Below, one piece after another: positions 15,655 through 23,884 of a DNA stretch of 25,696 nucleotides (position 1 is its first letter; each line of letters starts with the position of its first letter). The DNA comes from JAAEUE01 sp039180225 (GTDB lineage Bacteria; Pseudomonadota; Alphaproteobacteria; Rhizobiales; CAJQND01). The DNA is taken from contig JBCDDQ010000022.1 in NCBI GenBank assembly GCA_039180225.1, positions 1-25,696 on the forward strand, in the 5' to 3' direction. The notes under the pieces are model-generated. The model saw only the letters and a list, made by a program, of their open reading frames with translations, did no database searches and was not told the DNA's origin. The position numbers and the translations under genes were made by a program.

Positions 15655-16970
15655 TCGGCAACCGCGACCACGAGTATGCCAACGATGTGCGCGCCGCTCT
15701 TGAGGAGCGCGCGCCGCGCACCACATGGATTTTGATCCTGGTCATCTGTGCCGCATTTGCCGGCCTCATCGTGTGGGCAAGCCAAGCCACCCTGGAGGAG
15801 GTGACCACCGGATCAGGTCGGGTCATCCCCTCGCGCCAGATTCAGGTGGTTCAAACGCTGGAAGGCGGGATTGTCCGCGAGATCACCATTGGTGAAGGCG
15901 ACCTGGTGGAGAAGGACCAGGTCCTCATGCAGATCGACGATACCGGATTTGCCTCCAAGTTGGGCGAGATCAAGCAACGCCGCTGGGCCCTGATGGCCGA
16001 GATCGCCCGGCTCACCGCGGAGGGCGATGGCGCAAACAGCGTGCCGGATAATCCGGATTTAAAACAGCATGCCCCTCAGGCACTGCTGTCAGAAAGAGCG
16101 GTGTTCCGTTCGCGCAACGCCAAACTGCAAGAAGACGTTTCGATCCTGAAGCAGCAGCTTATCCAGAAAGAAAAAGAGCTTATCGAGTTTACCGCCAAGC
16201 ACGACAAGCTGGTGGCGACCCGCGAACCTTTGGCACGCGAGTTGAAGCTGACGGAGACATTGTACAAGCGCAAGGTGGTGCCGGAAGTGGAGTTCCTGCG
16301 CCTGAAGCGTCAGATGGCCGAGATCGACGGGGAGTTGGCGATCGTCAAAGCCGCCCTGCCCCGCGCTGAGTCTTCTATTGAAGAAGCGCGCAACCGGGTT
16401 AACTCTGCCACGGTGTCGTTCCAGCTGCAGGCCCGCGAGCGGCTGGCGCAGATCCAGCCCGAATTGGCCATTATTGAGGAATCCATCAAGGCCGCCGAAG
16501 ACCGGGTGACCCGCACCGCGCTCAAAGCCCCGGTGCGCGGCATCATCAACAAGCTCAACGTGACCACCATCGGCGCTGTGGTGCAGCCCGGCAAGGACAT
16601 TATCGAGATTGTGCCGCTGGACGACACCCTGCTGATCGAAGCGCAGATCCGGCCGCAGGACGTGGCCTTCATCCGGCCGGACGAAAAAGCCAGCGTGAAG
16701 CTGACCGCCTACGACTATCTGATCTACGGCGCGCTGGAAGGCCGGATTGAGCGGATCAGCGCCGACACCATCACCGACGACCGGGGCGAGCGCATGTACC
16801 GCGTCATCGTGCGAACCAGGCAAAACCATCTGAAGACGGTGAAAGGTGATCTGCCGATCATTCCGGGCATGGTGGCCACGGTCGATATTCAAACCGGCGA
16901 GAAGACCGTGTTGGATTATCTGCTTAAACCTATCCGCCGGGGGCAGAAAGAAGCTTTAAGAGAGCGTTGA
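15651..16970 (+). CDS. HlyD-family membrane fusion protein of type I secretion
   Basis: This periplasmic adaptor links the ABC exporter to a TolC-type outer-membrane channel. The 439-residue product has a short cytoplasmic N-terminus, one transmembrane helix (about 25-43, WILILVICAAFAGLIVWA), and the first half of a lipoyl-like domain with the family motif VVQTLEGGIVREI (68-80). A long coiled-coil hairpin runs over about 100-290 (LKQQLIQKEKELIEF and similar heptads). The second lipoyl half contains TALKAPVRGIINKLNVTT, and a beta-barrel end includes GMVATVDIQTGEKTVLDYLL. It overlaps the transporter stop by 4 bases (ATGA), so the two are made together. Just after the stop, GTGGT-TTTT-ACCAC (17017-17030) is a small hairpin without a T run. 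Confidence 0.94.
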   Translation: MIGNRDHEYANDVRAALEERAPRTTWILILVICAAFAGLIVWASQATLEEVTTGSGRVIPSRQIQVVQTLEGGIVREITIGEGDLVEKDQVLMQIDDTGFASKLGEIKQRRWALMAEIARLTAEGDGANSVPDNPDLKQHAPQALLSERAVFRSRNAKLQEDVSILKQQLIQKEKELIEFTAKHDKLVATREPLARELKLTETLYKRKVVPEVEFLRLKRQMAEIDGELAIVKAALPRAESSIEEARNRVNSATVSFQLQARERLAQIQPELAIIEESIKAAEDRVTRTALKAPVRGIINKLNVTTIGAVVQPGKDIIEIVPLDDTLLIEAQIRPQDVAFIRPDEKASVKLTAYDYLIYGALEGRIERISADTITDDRGERMYRVIVRTRQNHLKTVKGDLPIIPGMVATVDIQTGEKTVLDYLLKPIRRGQKEALRER

Positions 16971-17057
16971 AGTCAGTTCAGCGCAGAAGAATTGCTTCGC
17001 AAAAACCTATTCTAAAGTGGTTTTTACCACAGCAACTGTCGTGTGCGCCGAATAGTC

Positions 17058-17073
17058 TGTGATTGACTTTACA
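17058..17073. promoter_or_regulatory. CRP-like palindrome upstream of the large secreted protein
   Basis: TGTGA (17058-17062), six bases, then TTACA (17069-17073) matches the E. coli CRP core TGTGA-N6-TCACA at 9 of 10 positions. It lies 154 bases before the start of the large secreted-protein gene. A -10 like CATAAT (17072-17077) overlaps its right edge, but no good -35 is placed to use it. Alphaproteobacterial CRP-family proteins can prefer other half-sites, so binding is uncertain. Confidence 0.35.
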
Positions 17074-17102
17074 TAATTCTAGCGTCACTCTTTCAGGCAC
17101 TA

Positions 17103-17160
17103 GGGCGAAGTAAAGGATTGTATCAACAGACCGCTCCCCAGAGGGCGGCAAACTTCGTCC
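17103..17160 (+). promoter_or_regulatory. Nested stem-loop in the leader of the large secreted protein
   Basis: GGGCGAAGT (17103-17111) pairs with ACTTCGTCC (17152-17160) over nine positions, eight Watson-Crick and one G-T. Within it CCGC-T-CC (17131-17137) pairs with GG-GCGG (17143-17148). The nine-base outer helix is long for chance in this short region. If transcribed, it would form part of a structured 5' untranslated region with the stem-loop at 17197. No function can be assigned. Confidence 0.4.
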
Positions 17161-17196
17161 GTCATCTGGAAGCTGTGTCTGGACACCGGGCGGGCC

Positions 17197-17216
17197 TAAA
17201 TGTCGTGAGACATTTA
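17197..17216 (+). promoter_or_regulatory. Stem-loop with GTGA loop abutting the Shine-Dalgarno
   Basis: TAAATGTC (17197-17204), GTGA and GACATTTA (17209-17216) form a perfect 8-base stem closed by a GNRA-type tetraloop. The last stem base is the first base of the Shine-Dalgarno AAGAGG (17216-17221), 5 bases before the ATG at 17227. It could be an RNA hairpin that tunes ribosome access or a DNA operator. A second, shorter palindrome GTGTC-TG-GACAC (17175-17186) lies just upstream and shares the TGTC/GACA half-sites. Confidence 0.45.
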
Positions 17217-17226
17217 AGAGGCTGGA

Positions 17227-20200
17227 ATGGCCACGCGTATTGGGATGTCAGGACCGGGGGATTCGGACCTGCTTCTGAGAGTTGGTGCCGATGGGGCGCC
17301 GGTCACCGTTCCCGACGCTCATTTCCTCTTCACCGCAGAGTTTGATCGCGCCGGCAGTGATCTGGTTCTCAGCAACGAGAGCGGCCAAACGGTCCGCATC
17401 ATGGAGTACTTCTCCGCCGCCTCGCCCGTTGACCTGGCCGCCCCGAACGGAGCCCTGCTGAAGGCATCGGTGGTGGAGGCTCTGGCCGGCCCCCTGGCGC
17501 CCGCTCAGTACGTCCAGGCCGGCGCGACCACCGGCGCCGCGCCCATTGGTCAGGTGGAGACCCTTGAGGGCAGCGCCACCGTTCAGCGCACGGATGGCAC
17601 CAGAGTGAACCTGAAGATCGGCGATCCGGTGTTCCAGGGGGATGTGGTGCAAAGCGGCGCGGACTCCAAGCTGGGCATCACCTTTATCGACAAGACCATC
17701 TTCACCCTGTCGGATGAAGCCCGCATGGTGCTGGATGAACTGGTCTATTCACCCGGTGGCAGCGACAATTCCATGCTGATCAACCTGGTCCAGGGCACCT
17801 TCGTGTTCGTGGCGGGCGGGGTGGCGCCAAGCGGCGATATGAAGGTGCAAACGCCGGTGGCCACCATGGGCATCCGCGGCACCACGATCATCACCAAAGT
17901 GTCTGCAGTGGACGGCACCTCCACTCTGTCCCTGGACGTTGATCCAGGCGGCGACACGGGCCTTTATCAAATCATCGACACGGCCTCCGGTCTGGTGCTG
18001 GCCACGGTCACACGCACCGGTGAAAACTGGGTCATCTCGCCGCCAAGCGAGCCCGGCCAACCGCCCAATATCCTCACCACGCCTAAGAACGACAGTGAAC
18101 TGTTCAACGATCAAGAGGCGCTGCAATTCCTCTACCAGACCTTCCAGGCGGCCAGCGCGCGCTTCGCCAACTCTCCCGATGGCGACGGAAACGCCAACCC
18201 TCAAAGCACCGGCCCCAGCAGCGTTCCAGGATCGGGCGTGGATTCCGGTGTCGACCCGAACGCTCTGGATCCCCTGGACCCAGGGTTCACCCCCAACACC
18301 GGCGAACAGGACGGGGCGCCGCAAGGCGAGCCGGAGCAGCCGGAAACCCCGCCGGACACGTTGCTGGACAATAGCGATGATCAATCCAGCGCCCCGCGCG
18401 AAGCCCCCACATCGGAAGGGGCGTTCGTGTCCACGGACGAGGACACCCCGTCGGACGGCATTGAGGTTCCGGTGGAGGGCGCACAGCCCGATGAAACTGT
18501 CGAGGTCACCATCACCGAGCTCCCCGTGCGGGGCCTGCTTTTGCTGGACGGTGAGGAGGTTGCCGTGGGCGATGTGTTGCCGATTGAGGACACAGAGCTC
18601 CTGACCTTTTCGCCCAACGGTGAGTTCGAGGAGCTGACGGCGCAAGATCTGGAGCTGTTGCAGTTCTCCTACACCGTGGGCTTTCCCGGCGGACCCACAT
18701 CGGAACCTGTGGTGGCGGTGATTTCAGTTCCGGGCGTGAACGATGATCCCATCGCCGTGAACGAGACGGCAGACGGCGGCGAGAATGAGACGCTGACCAT
18801 CGATGTTCTGGCCAATGACACCGATGTGGACCGCAACGATGATCCATCGAACTTCCTGCTCACCCAGGCGAACATTCTGTCTGAAGGCGGCGGCTCCGTG
18901 CAGATCGTCAACAATCAACTGGTGTTCGATCCGGGCACAGACTTTGACGGATTGACCGAAGGCCAAAGTGCTGAGGTGCAGGTCCAGTACACAATGACTG
19001 ACGACGAAGGCGCAGCGTCCACGGCCGAAGTGCAGATCACTGTTAATGGCGAGAACGACGCCCCGCTCGCCGTGGACGATACGGCAGGCGGCGGGGAAAA
19101 CCAGACGCTGACCATCGATGTTTTGAACAACGACACCGACGTGGACGACACTGACGGGCCCGGAACTTTTGAACTCACCCAGGCCTCAATTCTGTCGGTG
19201 ACCGGCGATGTCCAGACCGGCGGTTCGGTGCAGATTGTCAACGATCAGCTGGTGTTCGATCCAGGCACCGATTTTGACACCCTTGGCTCGGGCCAGAGCG
19301 CCGAGGTGCGCGTTGCGTACACCATGGTTGACGGTCAGGGCACGCCGTCCTCGGCGGAGGTGGTGATCACCGTTGACGGACAGAATGATGGGCCCGTTGC
19401 CGTGAACGAGACGGCGGGCGGCACGGAGAACCAGCTGCTCACCATTGACGTTCTGGCCAATGACACGGACGCGGACAGCACCGATAGCCCGTCCAACTTC
19501 CTGCTCACCCAGGTCAGCATCCTGTCGGTGGCGGGCGCGGTGCTGACGGACGCGTCTGTTTCGATCGCGAACAATAAGCTTGTCTTCAACCCCGGCACCA
19601 ACTTTGACGCGCTGGGCGCCAATGACAGCGCCGACGTCACCGTGCAATACACCATGACCGATGACGAAGGCGCCCCCTCCACGGGTCAAGTGGTGATCAC
19701 CGTTGCCGGCGAGAATGATCCGCCGGCGGCCCAGCAACAGATCCTGGAAACCGAAACCAACAGCGAGGCCTCCGGCCAGCTGCAGGCACAGGATGTTGAT
19801 GCGGGTGATGCCCTCACCTTTGCCGCCACCAGCAATGGGCCCTCAAACGGGGAGGTGACGATCCTGCCCGACGGGGCGTTCACCTACATCCCCGATGAAG
19901 CCTTTCAAGGGTTTGACGCGTTTGAGTTTCAGGTCACCGATCTGGAGGGCGACACCAGCACGGCGACGGTGATCGTGGAGGTGGCCTCGGAGAACTTCAC
20001 AAATCCCAACGGCCAGACCATCACCTTCGGTATCGATGGAGAAAGCCCGCTCAGCAGCGGCATCGGCATTGCCAATGTGGAGATTGATGTCTCGGAGGTG
20101 AGCGGCGCCTTCATCAACGTATCGTTTGTGTTCGATGCGTCCGGCAGTCTGGGCTCGAGCGCCTATGCCCAGCAGATGGCGGCGATCCAGACGGCGATCA

Positions 20201-21471
20201 ATGACATGCGCACCCAGTTCGCCAACTCGCAAACGCAGATCGACATCCAACTGGTGCGGTTCGCCAGCGTCACCACCACCGTGGAACATGATCTTTACGC
20301 TCCGGCCCTGGACAATGTGGCCGGTCTGTTGCCGTTTACCGGCGGCGGCACCAATTTTGACGATGCGCTGGCCGAGGCGGAAGACTTCTTCAACGGTGAG
20401 CTATCGGGGGAACAGAACTTTCTGTTCTTCACCTCAGATGGTCAACCCTTCGGCTCCAGCGCCACCAATCCGCCTTGGCAGACAACGGCGCAGAACCTGC
20501 AGAATGCCGGCGTCATCATCTCCGCGTTCGGCATCGGACCCAACATCTCGCCCGCCACGCTCAACCAGATCGACAATACCGGAGGTTCAGAGAATGTGAA
20601 CCAGGCCAGCGACCTGTCGGATGCGTTCTCAGGCACGCCAATCTTTGCTGCTGAGCTCGTGGCGTTCTCGCTCAACCTCGTGGCCGATGGGGTCAACCAG
20701 GGCGAGATCGCTGACAAGACCGATCTTCAGGACGACGGTGTCAACTCGGACTTACCCCTGGCGGATGTGGCGGGCCTTGCGGACCTTCTGGGCGAGGACA
20801 ACCAGTTCACCGCCACCGCCACGTTCGACTTCGACGGCAGCCTTGGCACCACGGGCGATCAGATCACGTTGTTCTCTGCGGAAACCATCTCGGCGTCCGC
20901 AGAGCCGGTGAGCAAAACCGGAACCACCGGCAATGATCTGCTGCTGGGTGGTTTTCAGGACGATACCATTGATGGCGAAGGTGGCCAGGACATCCTGCTG
21001 GGTTTCTCGGGCAACGACATTCTGGAGGTGAGCGATGCCACCTTCCACAAGGTGGACGGGGGCAGCGGTCAGGACACTCTGGTGCTGGATGGCACGGATC
21101 TGGATCTCACCAGTTTCAATCTGTCCAAGTTGGCCAGCATCGAACGCATCGATCTGAAAGATGCAAACGCGGACACGTTGACCCTGGACTTCAATGCTGT
21201 GATGGGCCTGTCGGAGACGGTCAACACTGAGCTGAACACCATTCTGGAAGGGTTTTTTGGCGTCGGCAATGCACCTGCGCACAGCCTGGTGGTGGATGGC
21301 GGAGCGTCCGACACGGTTGAGCTGGTGGATGATGCTTCAGGTTTCTGGACGGAGCTCACAGGACCGGCTTTCGCCGGTTACGATATCTATGCCTTTGAGA
21401 GCGCGGGCGGGGCCGTTCTCGCAGCGGTGGCGATCGATGACGATGTGGCCGTGCCGCCGGCCACTGCGTAA
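17227..21471 (+). CDS. Large type I-secreted adhesin-like protein: FecR, VCBS/cadherin-like repeats, VWA, RTX
   Basis: The 1414-residue protein has no N-terminal signal peptide. Residues about 28-95 (DLVLSNESGQTVRIMEYF) resemble the N-terminal module of BapA/LapA-type adhesins. A FecR domain covers about 108-250 (GQVETLEGSATVQ to TPVATMGIRGTTI). An acidic, proline-rich linker follows (about 290-420). Three tandem cadherin/VCBS-like repeats start at 505, 610 and 720, each with an ENxxLTIDVLxNDTD calcium-binding motif, then a fourth divergent unit from 830. A VWA domain begins near 965 with MIDAS residues D970-x-S972-x-S974, T1042 and D1071. A short RTX stretch (about 1235-1266) and a terminal secretion region end it. 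It follows the ABC and HlyD genes and is presumably their cargo. AAGAGG precedes ATG 17227. Adhesion or matrix function is inferred. Confidence 0.88.
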   Translation: MATRIGMSGPGDSDLLLRVGADGAPVTVPDAHFLFTAEFDRAGSDLVLSNESGQTVRIMEYFSAASPVDLAAPNGALLKASVVEALAGPLAPAQYVQAGATTGAAPIGQVETLEGSATVQRTDGTRVNLKIGDPVFQGDVVQSGADSKLGITFIDKTIFTLSDEARMVLDELVYSPGGSDNSMLINLVQGTFVFVAGGVAPSGDMKVQTPVATMGIRGTTIITKVSAVDGTSTLSLDVDPGGDTGLYQIIDTASGLVLATVTRTGENWVISPPSEPGQPPNILTTPKNDSELFNDQEALQFLYQTFQAASARFANSPDGDGNANPQSTGPSSVPGSGVDSGVDPNALDPLDPGFTPNTGEQDGAPQGEPEQPETPPDTLLDNSDDQSSAPREAPTSEGAFVSTDEDTPSDGIEVPVEGAQPDETVEVTITELPVRGLLLLDGEEVAVGDVLPIEDTELLTFSPNGEFEELTAQDLELLQFSYTVGFPGGPTSEPVVAVISVPGVNDDPIAVNETADGGENETLTIDVLANDTDVDRNDDPSNFLLTQANILSEGGGSVQIVNNQLVFDPGTDFDGLTEGQSAEVQVQYTMTDDEGAASTAEVQITVNGENDAPLAVDDTAGGGENQTLTIDVLNNDTDVDDTDGPGTFELTQASILSVTGDVQTGGSVQIVNDQLVFDPGTDFDTLGSGQSAEVRVAYTMVDGQGTPSSAEVVITVDGQNDGPVAVNETAGGTENQLLTIDVLANDTDADSTDSPSNFLLTQVSILSVAGAVLTDASVSIANNKLVFNPGTNFDALGANDSADVTVQYTMTDDEGAPSTGQVVITVAGENDPPAAQQQILETETNSEASGQLQAQDVDAGDALTFAATSNGPSNGEVTILPDGAFTYIPDEAFQGFDAFEFQVTDLEGDTSTATVIVEVASENFTNPNGQTITFGIDGESPLSSGIGIANVEIDVSEVSGAFINVSFVFDASGSLGSSAYAQQMAAIQTAINDMRTQFANSQTQIDIQLVRFASVTTTVEHDLYAPALDNVAGLLPFTGGGTNFDDALAEAEDFFNGELSGEQNFLFFTSDGQPFGSSATNPPWQTTAQNLQNAGVIISAFGIGPNISPATLNQIDNTGGSENVNQASDLSDAFSGTPIFAAELVAFSLNLVADGVNQGEIADKTDLQDDGVNSDLPLADVAGLADLLGEDNQFTATATFDFDGSLGTTGDQITLFSAETISASAEPVSKTGTTGNDLLLGGFQDDTIDGEGGQDILLGFSGNDILEVSDATFHKVDGGSGQDTLVLDGTDLDLTSFNLSKLASIERIDLKDANADTLTLDFNAVMGLSETVNTELNTILEGFFGVGNAPAHSLVVDGGASDTVELVDDASGFWTELTGPAFAGYDIYAFESAGGAVLAAVAIDDDVAVPPATA
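18739..19713 (+). repeat. Three in-frame tandem repeats of 315, 330 and 330 bases
   Basis: The units start at 18739, 19054 and 19384 and encode cadherin/VCBS-like modules of 105, 110 and 110 residues. Each starts N-D-x-P-x-A-V and contains the LTIDVL-x-NDTD motif. At DNA level a 17-base identity links units 1 and 3 (18754-18770 and 19399-19415). A 20-base identity links units 1 and 2 (18788-18807 and 19103-19122). This is consistent with duplication followed by divergence. Unit 1 lacks the 5-residue insert seen in the others. Confidence 0.85.
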
Positions 21472-21551
21472 CCCTTCAAGGGCGCCAAATTGCTCGCATG
21501 TTCAGGATGTTATCCGTATAGTCGGCTGGTGAAACGAGGCAGGGGCGCCCG

Positions 21552-23774
21552 ATGTTGACAATTCTGAAGAAGATGGGCCGGGGGATCGGTGCCGGCCGGG
21601 CGCTGGGCCTTGCCCTGCTCGTCTTTTTCGTCGCCTTGCAGATATGGAACCCGCTGCCGCTCCACGCCATGCGCCTAAAGGTGTTCGATTTCTATCAACA
21701 GCTGCAGCCGCGAGAGCAAAAGGGCTATCCGGTGGTGATTGTCGACATTGACGACAAGAGCCTGGCAGAAGAGGGCCAGTGGCCCTGGCCGCGCACACGG
21801 GTCTCCGACATGATCCTGGAGATCACCCGGCTGGGCGGCGTGGCTGTCGGCTTCGATATTCTGTTCTCAGAGCCCGATGGAACCTCTCCGGCGGAATTCG
21901 CGCGCCGTGTGGGCAGCATTGACCAGGAAACCAAGAAGCGGCTGATGACCTTGCCCAGCAATGATGGTGTTCTGGCGCTGGCCTTCAAGCGCAAAGCGGT
22001 GGTGCTGGCCCAATCGGGCTACCACAATGAATCGGTCTGGAAGGGCGCCAAGAACCCGCCCGCCACAGGCATCGCCACCATTGGCCGGGACCCCTCAGAC
22101 CGCCTGTTGAGCTATAAGGGCATACTGAGGAACGTGCCGGTGCTGGAGTATAACGCCGCTGGGCGAGGCATGGTGTCGGTGTTGCCCGACTGGGACGGGA
22201 TCGTCCGCCGGGTGCCGCTGCTGCAATATGCCGACGGCAAGATTGTCCCCTCCATCACCATGGACATGCTGCGTCTGCTGACCGGCTCCAGCGCCGTGGG
22301 GGTGCGCTCCAATGCGGCGGGCGTCAGCGAGGTCTTTGTGAAAGGCCTGAAGATCCAGACCGATGCCAATGCGCACCTGTGGGTCCATTTCAACAAGCAC
22401 GACCGCAAGCGCTATGTGTCCGCGGTGGATTTGCTCAACAGGCGCGTGCCGGCGGAACGGGTGAAAAACAAGATCGTCATGGTGGGGACGTCGGCCACCG
22501 CGCTTTTCGACATCAAGTCGACCCCGCTCGATCCGGTTCTGCCGGGAGTGGAGATCCATGCCCAGGTGCTGGAAAGCCTGCTCACCAAGACGCAGCTGAA
22601 GCGGCCGAACTTTGCCCATATCAGCGAACTGGCGGTGTCGATCGGTGTGTCGTTCGCCATCATCATCATGGCGCCCGTGTTCGGCGCGCTCACGGTTCTG
22701 GTGCTGGGCGGGGTGATGGCGGCCGGTGTGGCGGGGACCTCCTGGTGGATGTTCTCAAAGCACGGAATGTTGTTGGATGCGTTCTATCCACTGGCCACGG
22801 CGCTTATCATCTTCTCGGCCATGGTGTTCTTCAACTATATGCGCGAAGAGACCCAGAGGCGTCAGATCCGCGGGGCGTTCGGGCAGTATCTGTCGCCCGA
22901 CCTGGTGGACCAGCTGGCCGATGATCCAGACAAGCTCACCCTTGGCGGAGAGACGCGCGAACTCAGCATTCTGTTCAGCGATGTGCGCGGTTTCACCACC
23001 ATCTCAGAGACGTACAAATCAGACCCGCAAGGCCTGACCAAGCTGATCAACCGGCTGCTGACGCCTTTGTCCCACGTGATCATGAACAATACCGGCACCA
23101 TCGACAAATATATGGGCGACAACGTCATGGCGTTCTGGAACGCCCCGCTGGACAATGAAAATCACGCGGAAAATGCCTGCCTGTCGGCGCTGCAAATGCT
23201 GGACGCCCTTGAGAAGCTCAATAAAGAACGCGAGATCGAAGATCAGGAAGCGGGGCGTGACTTCCTGCCGCTCTATGTGGGCGTCGGGATCAACACCGGT
23301 GAGTGCGTGGTGGGCAATGTGGGCTCGGACATGCGGTTTGACTATTCGGTGCTGGGTGACGCGGTGAACCTAGCGGCGCGCCTGGAAGGTCAGACCAAGG
23401 GCTATGGGGTGGAGATCATCATTGGCCAGAACACCGCTCAGCAAGTGAAAGACACGTTTGCCCTCCTGGAACTGGACGCCATCCGCGTGAAAGGCAAGAA
23501 CGAGCCAGAGGTCATTTTCACCATTTTAGGCACGAAAGACGTGCTGAACTCCGAGGCGTTTCAGGACCATGCATACAATCACGCTCAATTGCTGACCGCC
23601 TACCGGTCCATGAAATGGGCCGACTGCCGCAAACTCATCAAAGCCTGCCGGGAGAGCGGAGAGAGGTTCAATCTGTCCGGTTTGTACGACATGTTCGATG
23701 AGCGCCTGGCCGCGTTCCAAAAGGCCCCACCGCCGAAAGACTGGGATGGTGTGTTTACTATGGACACCAAGTGA
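21552..23774 (+). CDS. CHASE2-domain class III adenylate cyclase
   Basis: The 740-residue membrane receptor makes cyclic nucleotide in response to a periplasmic signal. One N-terminal helix (about 15-33) is followed by a periplasmic CHASE2 domain (about 38-350; VIVDIDDKSLAEEGQWPWPR, GVAVGFDILFSEPDG, KIVMVGTSATALFDIKSTP). Three transmembrane helices span about 357-440. The cytoplasmic class III catalytic domain follows. Metal ligands D477 (LFSDVRGFTT) and D523 (YMGDNVMAFW), adenine-selecting Lys519, and transition-state N606 and R610 (GDAVNLAARLEG) are all present. It should therefore be active and favour ATP. The second purine-recognition position appears to be Ser599, where Asp or Thr is more usual. 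It lies 80 bases after the adhesin gene on the same strand. CHASE2 ligands are generally unknown. Confidence 0.93.
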   Translation: MLTILKKMGRGIGAGRALGLALLVFFVALQIWNPLPLHAMRLKVFDFYQQLQPREQKGYPVVIVDIDDKSLAEEGQWPWPRTRVSDMILEITRLGGVAVGFDILFSEPDGTSPAEFARRVGSIDQETKKRLMTLPSNDGVLALAFKRKAVVLAQSGYHNESVWKGAKNPPATGIATIGRDPSDRLLSYKGILRNVPVLEYNAAGRGMVSVLPDWDGIVRRVPLLQYADGKIVPSITMDMLRLLTGSSAVGVRSNAAGVSEVFVKGLKIQTDANAHLWVHFNKHDRKRYVSAVDLLNRRVPAERVKNKIVMVGTSATALFDIKSTPLDPVLPGVEIHAQVLESLLTKTQLKRPNFAHISELAVSIGVSFAIIIMAPVFGALTVLVLGGVMAAGVAGTSWWMFSKHGMLLDAFYPLATALIIFSAMVFFNYMREETQRRQIRGAFGQYLSPDLVDQLADDPDKLTLGGETRELSILFSDVRGFTTISETYKSDPQGLTKLINRLLTPLSHVIMNNTGTIDKYMGDNVMAFWNAPLDNENHAENACLSALQMLDALEKLNKEREIEDQEAGRDFLPLYVGVGINTGECVVGNVGSDMRFDYSVLGDAVNLAARLEGQTKGYGVEIIIGQNTAQQVKDTFALLELDAIRVKGKNEPEVIFTILGTKDVLNSEAFQDHAYNHAQLLTAYRSMKWADCRKLIKACRESGERFNLSGLYDMFDERLAAFQKAPPPKDWDGVFTMDTK

Positions 23775-23884
23775 TGAGAATTTTCGCCCTTGCGTCCTGA
23801 TCTGACACGTCCGCTTTAAGCTTTCTCAAGCCCGGTATGGCAAGATAAGTGCTGGGGGAGTATGCGTTTTTCACCGGGCAACCA

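Noticed and set aside
17749..18645. 298-codon minus-strand open frame opposite the secreted protein
   Set aside because: A by-product of GC-rich codon usage. The plus-strand frame has coherent domains throughout.
18739..19713. CRISPR-like or mobile repeat array
   Set aside because: The units are 315-330 bases, in frame, divergent and encode protein modules.
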